Positions 59,501 to 64,000 of a stretch of DNA of 64,000 nucleotides are shown piece by piece. The notes under the pieces were generated by a model. That model saw nothing but the letters and a program-made list of their open reading frames with translations. It searched no databases and had not been told where the DNA came from. The translations under genes were made by a program, and so were the position numbers. This DNA comes from Lagopus muta. Taxonomy: Eukaryota > Chordata > Aves > Galliformes > Phasianidae. Position 1 is the stretch's first letter. Each line of letters starts with the position of its first letter. The DNA lies in assembly GCF_023343835.1 (NCBI RefSeq), contig NC_064447.1, positions 1,736,001 to 1,800,000 of the forward strand. The letters run 5' to 3'.

Positions 59501-60924
59501 TTTCATTTCCACCACCGCAAAGGGAGTAGAAAAAAGTGCCTTTACCAACTCTGTGCTCATTATTACTTGAGCAGAAGGCCAAAAGCGACATCCACTCCAG
59601 CGCTTCCACCTTTTGATACGATGACTTATGCTATATTCTAGATAGGAAAATTCATCGCATTCATATGACTCACTGCCTCTGCTCTCTATCTCAGCCCTGC
59701 TATTTTTCCTCTGGAGCAGCTATCCACCTCGGCTCACAAACACACTGCTGCCAAACTGCTCAGCTGCTCCTCTGCTTCACCACTCGTGGCCACCGCTTCC
59801 TTTTTATGGAGTTTTTTGGGGAAGGAGAATGACAGATTTTGGTTCTCCCACCGCCATCCTACCGAAAAGAAGTGGGATCAGCGTGCCTTAAAAACACTCA
59901 ATTTGCCCCAGCAGGAACCTGCAGGAGGGATTCCCTTCTGAATCGCTGCTGGATGATGTGCGAGCTCGGTGCTGAGCTCACCTATGCCAAAATGGGGCTG
60001 GGGTTGGACCTGTGATGGAAAAAGCAAAAGATCTGGGAAGCCGCGGTTAATTCCTTCCCACACACTTTCCAAGTGTGCAAATGGTTTCTGTAATTCCATC
60101 TCCTGACTCACAGACTTCCTTCCCAAGATGCAAAGAGCAACAACAACGACCCTGAAATACGGCAAAGTCGGGAGAGTTTCACAGAATCACTCCTGAAAGC
60201 GTAACAACAACCTCCCTGCTACCATCACAGCACTTCTGTGCAGAAGAAAACTGATTTTTTATCTCCGGTGACAGAGCATGGAAATGCAGTCCTACAGAAG
60301 CACAGGTTGCCTTGTCCTGTGCGCCCTGACAGGACAACTAAGGAGAACAGGGGGCCCTTCCCTCTCTTGTCCCATCCACACACCTGCCCTGACTGCCTCA
60401 TGGTACAACTGCAGCTTTTCAACACATCTGGAAGTGAAACTCTTTCCCTAGCCCTTAACCATCCTTCATTCCAGATGCTTCCAGCTGTCTTCTTCTGCTC
60501 ATCTCAGTGTGCAGCAGTTATTAAGGTGCAGCTGCATGCAGCCACAAAGTGTGGCAGTACTGACATGGTATTTCATGCTTCTCAAATTTCTCCCACTTCA
60601 TTTCACATCACACAAGATCCTGCATTTTCTCCAAACAGAAGAGTCAGCCGAGGCACTTAGAAGATGAGAAAGCAGCAGTTTAGAAGAGCGGAAAGCCAGC
60701 CAAAAGCACCTCCTTTGTTTCAGTATTTCACAGATGCAATCCTTGAAGCTGGGTCCTTACGCAAAGGGCACTAAGCTGTGGGACCAGTTCAGAGCTCAAG
60801 AAGAGGAAAGAAAGGATCTGGGGGTCAGCTGGAGGGCTTTTCCTCCAGCACACGCAGCTCACCTGCATAAGGAGTCGAAGAGGTTTTCCATCCTGCTGCT
60901 GGAGGACTCTGAACTTCACACCAG
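56564..60924 (-). CDS. PIGQ: PIGQ, GPI-N-acetylglucosaminyltransferase subunit (last two exons)
   Basis: PIGQ (GPI1) is a multi-pass ER membrane subunit that stabilises the complex transferring GlcNAc to phosphatidylinositol, the first step of GPI-anchor synthesis. Only the C-terminal 71 residues are here. Exon 60924-60863 (62 nt) reads [20 protein letters not shown] after a split Ala codon, between TTTTCAG and GTGAGC. The final exon 56716-56564 begins [16 protein letters not shown], continues with [15 protein letters not shown], and ends [15 protein letters not shown] then TAA. The two join in phase. The matching human tail (AGVKFRV, RLLMQINPL, YRLPSCGC, GELIYPW) is unmistakable. These residues form the cytosolic tail after the last membrane segment. 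The membrane-spanning exons lie beyond 64000. The neighbouring RAB40C on the same strand matches human gene order. Confidence 0.95.
56717..60862 (-). other. PIGQ: Last PIGQ intron
   Basis: This 4.1-kb GT-AG intron contains the purine minisatellite at 58342-58452. No other element is recognised. Confidence 0.7.
58342..58452. repeat. Pure-purine minisatellite, 32-bp unit
   Basis: One hundred and eleven consecutive purines occur on the plus strand. From 58361 a 32-bp unit (AAAGAAGGGAGGAAAGAAAG... ending AGAGGAGAG) repeats almost perfectly 2.9 times (58361-58392, 58393-58424, 58425-58452). Shorter GAAAGAAG motifs precede it. Confidence 0.95.
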
Positions 60925-63900
60925 CTGAAAAGAAACAGAACACAAAAACTAAATCCATGCTGGAGAAAGGCCCACACCATTTTGTTTAGCTTAGAGAAGA
61001 GAAAGCTCCAGGGAAACCTCACTGTGGCCTTCCAGTACTTGAAGGGAGCGTATAAACAGGAGGGGGAATGGCTGTTTGTGAGGGTGGATGGTGACAGGAC
61101 AAGGGGGAATGGTCTTAAACTGAGACAGGGGAGGTTGAGGTTGGATATTAGGAGGAAGTTTTTCCCCCAGAGGGTGGTGAGGCACTGGCACAGGTTGCCC
61201 AAGGAGGCTGTGGATGCCCCATCCCTGCAGGCATTCAAGGCCAGGCTGGAGGTGGCTCTGGGCAGCCTGGGCTGCTGGTTGGCGACCTGCACACAGCAGG
61301 GGTTGGAGCTGGATGAGCACTGTGCTCCTTTTCAACCCAGGGCATTCTGTGACTCTATGATTTGCTGACCAGCTGTTGGCTGCGTGCTCCAGAAACAGCC
61401 TTCCACCTTTCTGGAATTGTTAACCCCTACTAATTTTCAACAGGAAGCACAGATATCCCCCAGAACGGCTTTGAGACTAATGACAAACAGTGTTTCTCTG
61501 CGCTCCATTAAAATCAGCCCTCTGAGTCCCAGGCTGCAACTGCAGTCCAGAAGAAAGCACAAAGCCCAGAAATCAGGCAGGCAGTGCTGCTGACTGCAGT
61601 AATCCTTGCCTTTCCAAACTTCCATCAGAACGGGAACTTCACGTGAACAAGAGGCACGGATCACCTTTGATTTGTGCTCATGGGGCTGCAGCACGTGTGC
61701 GAATCTCTTTCAGACTGAGCAAGGAGAGCAGCCAGCCCAGAGGCATTCAGAACATTTCAAAGCCACCACTGCCTATTAATCACAGCACTCCTGTTTTTAA
61801 CACACTAATAACCCCATCAAACCTGACACTTTCATATTCCCTCTTGGACTCGAAACAATCCCAATACTTTAAAGATTCTGGGTTCCAATGGTGACATCCT
61901 GCTCATGAACATTTAATGCAACACGTCAAAGGATGGTAACAATTAGGGCTGGAGAGGCATTTTTCTTCTTTTCTTTCCTATTATTCCTTCCTATGGGTGA
62001 GAGGATGGGGCCAGAGTAATGAAGTGATCTGTCACAGATCAAACAGCAACTCAGGAGTACAAACAGAAATAAAACTCTTATCTTTACAGGCTCTGCCACT
62101 GTGTAAATGGCTCTTACACATTTAAAAACCAAAACAGTTTCTCTTTTCCCTTAGCTTTGAATTAATGGATATTACACGGTTCATTCTTCCTTTTGGGAGA
62201 GAACTCTCTTGCCTAGTAAAGAGCTCTTCCCAAATCACGCAGCCCTTTTTTGTACAAGGCAGGAAGGGATTATCTGTTTATTGCTGGGTTACATTGGAAC
62301 ATGGACTCCTCCAATGGCTTCCAAAAGAAGTCTGAGTATGCTGGGTCTTGAGCAGAGCAGATGTGCTGGAAGTGAAAACGTCTTCAAAGGGATTCACTGA
62401 GTTCTGGCTACTAGAAAGCGTCAGAGACATCCCCAAATCTTCTTTTCAAGCAGGCAGCTTGTCAGAGGTACAACCAAACAGGCACTGGCCTTGCAAGGTG
62501 GGTGATGCAGCACTCTGGAGCCTTGTGCTAACATCAGGCCATTAGATCAGCAAATGCTGTTTCTCTAAGTCACAGTCACATGCTGCTCTTTCACAGATGC
62601 AAGCTAGTAATCTCTGGAACAGGTTATTTAACTGTTCAAAAGTCTTCAGTTCTTAACAAATTTATTTCAGAATGACCTACAGAGTACCACAACACTCAGA
62701 AATCTGAGCAATTCACTTAAGAGATGAAGCAGGAAGACGGGGAAAACTCCAAATCACTCCAGCAGCAAAGAACCCTCAGCCTTCTGTCACTGCCAGCCAA
62801 CTCCAAAGCTCGGGGTTGGGCATGTTTTTGTACACAGGCATCACCATCAGCACCAGAGGTCAGGACACGGCTCCATTTGCTTTGTTCCACACGACAGTGC
62901 ACTGATGGCTGTTCGTGTTGCAGTAATTATGGGGGAACATGACGACAGAACCGTGCTGAGAATGACAGCGTTTGCCCCAGAGTTTGTGAACAGGCAAGAG
63001 GAGGATGGAGAAAATGAACTGACTGCCTGCTATCAGACACGGGCAGGCTGAGACCCCCCGGCCTCACTGCTGTGCCTTCCTTGAGGCTCTGTATCACCAG
63101 CACAGTGAACCATCCCAGCCAAGGAGCATCCCTTCAGCTGACACCTGGCAGGCAGAGCACAAAAGGTGTCACTGTGGATGTATCTGCACTGACTTTTTAC
63201 AATCCAAAGTATTTCCCATCGCATAGAGGAAACAAAACACGGATTTCATTTCTGGTGTGTGGACGGATCTTCCAACCATTCAGGCCCAGGCTTCACCTAT
63301 ATAATATTTTGTCAATTCAGAAGCTGAGTCAAGAGACTTGGAAGCCAGCACTGAACTGAGATGAACTTAAACCCTTGCTGATAGGAAAAGCTATCCATTC
63401 ACGTTGGTAGAACTGTCTTGATGGTGCTCAAAATAATCAGATGCCATACATAACACAGGCAAGAAGATTTCTGAGTCTGAAAAGGGAAGCAAAACCTCAG
63501 CAGTGGGGACATGAAGCAACGCGTACTCTCTGAAGTCCTTTGAATCTGATTCAACTGCTCCATCTGTCACCACTCCAACGATATGTTTTTATTCTAGAGC
63601 AGGAACATAGGCTGCAGAAACTCTGAGATACCTCTTCATCGAGCAGGCAGCAGAGTACTGCAGCGTTTGCTTTCACAGAATGTGTAAGAGGAGCAAACAA
63701 ATAGCCAGCAATGGAAGTCAGCTAACAAACTGCCAAGCAGAGAATCCACAGCCTGGGCAGAGGCTTATTACTCCACAGAGGGTAGAACAAAACTGAGAAG
63801 TAACCCAAGACTGATGGGAGTACACAGCCTCACAGCTCCCAGTGCAATAAGATATCCTTCTGCCCTCCGACTCGCTGTCTGTTGGATCAGTTTCCTTCTG

Positions 63901-64000
63901 CAGTATTTCCTGCTCTCCAAAGACAGCCCTCAAGGGTGAAGAAGTTTCTGCCAGGAAATTGATAGGAACACGCTGAAAGCGCACATGGAAAAGCAACAGA
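60925..64000 (-). other. PIGQ: Next PIGQ intron, running off the window
   Basis: Beyond the CR1 copy I searched the minus strand for the preceding PIGQ exon (human ...LVDLINSLPLYSLGLRL) and did not find it, so this intron probably continues past 64000. No other gene is recognised. Confidence 0.6.
60979..61367 (+). mobile_element. CR1 LINE 3' fragment, young
   Basis: The segment opens with TTTGTTTAGCTTAGAGAAGA and passes through CTTCCAGTACTTGAAGGGAG, GGAGGAAGTTTTTCCCCCAG and GGTTGCCCAAGGAGG. It ends in CATTCTGTGACTCTATGATT, the CR1 terminal motif. It is 5'-truncated, in the PIGQ intron 55 bp upstream of the exon at 60924, antisense to PIGQ. Confidence 0.95.

Noticed and set aside
61368-64000. 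Search for the preceding PIGQ exon
   Set aside because: No minus-strand segment resembles the expected last membrane segment of PIGQ with proper splice sites, so it probably lies outside the window.

Overview
The window is vertebrate nuclear DNA, and most likely from a bird. Genes have many exons with GT-AG introns and long 3' untranslated regions. The interspersed repeats I can recognise are CR1 LINE fragments, the dominant family in birds. Promoters are CpG-rich and gene spacing is tight, as on a small avian chromosome. The gene set and the CR1 types fit a galliform such as chicken, but the sequence alone does not fix the species.

Layout, left to right. Positions 1-13524 (+) hold the last 24 coding exons of ABCA3, the lamellar-body lipid transporter, with its 3' UTR to about 15405. 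It converges tail to tail with MCRIP2 (FAM195A), five coding exons on the minus strand (16287-18963), whose promoter lies in a CpG island. A tRNA-Gly(CCC) gene (+, 19835-19905) follows, trailed by a striking T-rich tract. WFIKKN1, two coding exons on the minus strand (22450-24872), encodes a secreted multidomain binder of myostatin/GDF11-type growth factors. RAB40C, six coding exons on the minus strand (29643-51636), has a 12.3-kb first coding intron and a long 3' UTR. The last two coding exons of PIGQ (minus, 56564-60924) close the window; the rest of PIGQ lies beyond the right edge.

PIGQ, RAB40C, WFIKKN1 and MCRIP2 have the same order and orientation as on human 16p13.3, including a tRNA-Gly(CCC) between WFIKKN1 and MCRIP2. 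ABCA3 sits next to this block here but about 1.5-2 Mb away in human, so a rearrangement boundary falls near 13.5-16.3 kb. The genes do not form one pathway: they cover surfactant lipid transport, an mRNA/repressor-associated adaptor, an extracellular TGF-beta-family antagonist, a Cullin5 ubiquitin-ligase Rab, and the first step of GPI-anchor synthesis.

I found no CRISPR array, integrated virus, recognisable endogenous retrovirus or undescribed multigene system. The observations most worth checking are a GC-AG intron inside the first ATPase domain of ABCA3, a Gln at the inhibitory P1 position of the second Kunitz domain of WFIKKN1, a ZNF143/THAP11-like element upstream of RAB40C, and several unusual simple-sequence tracts.
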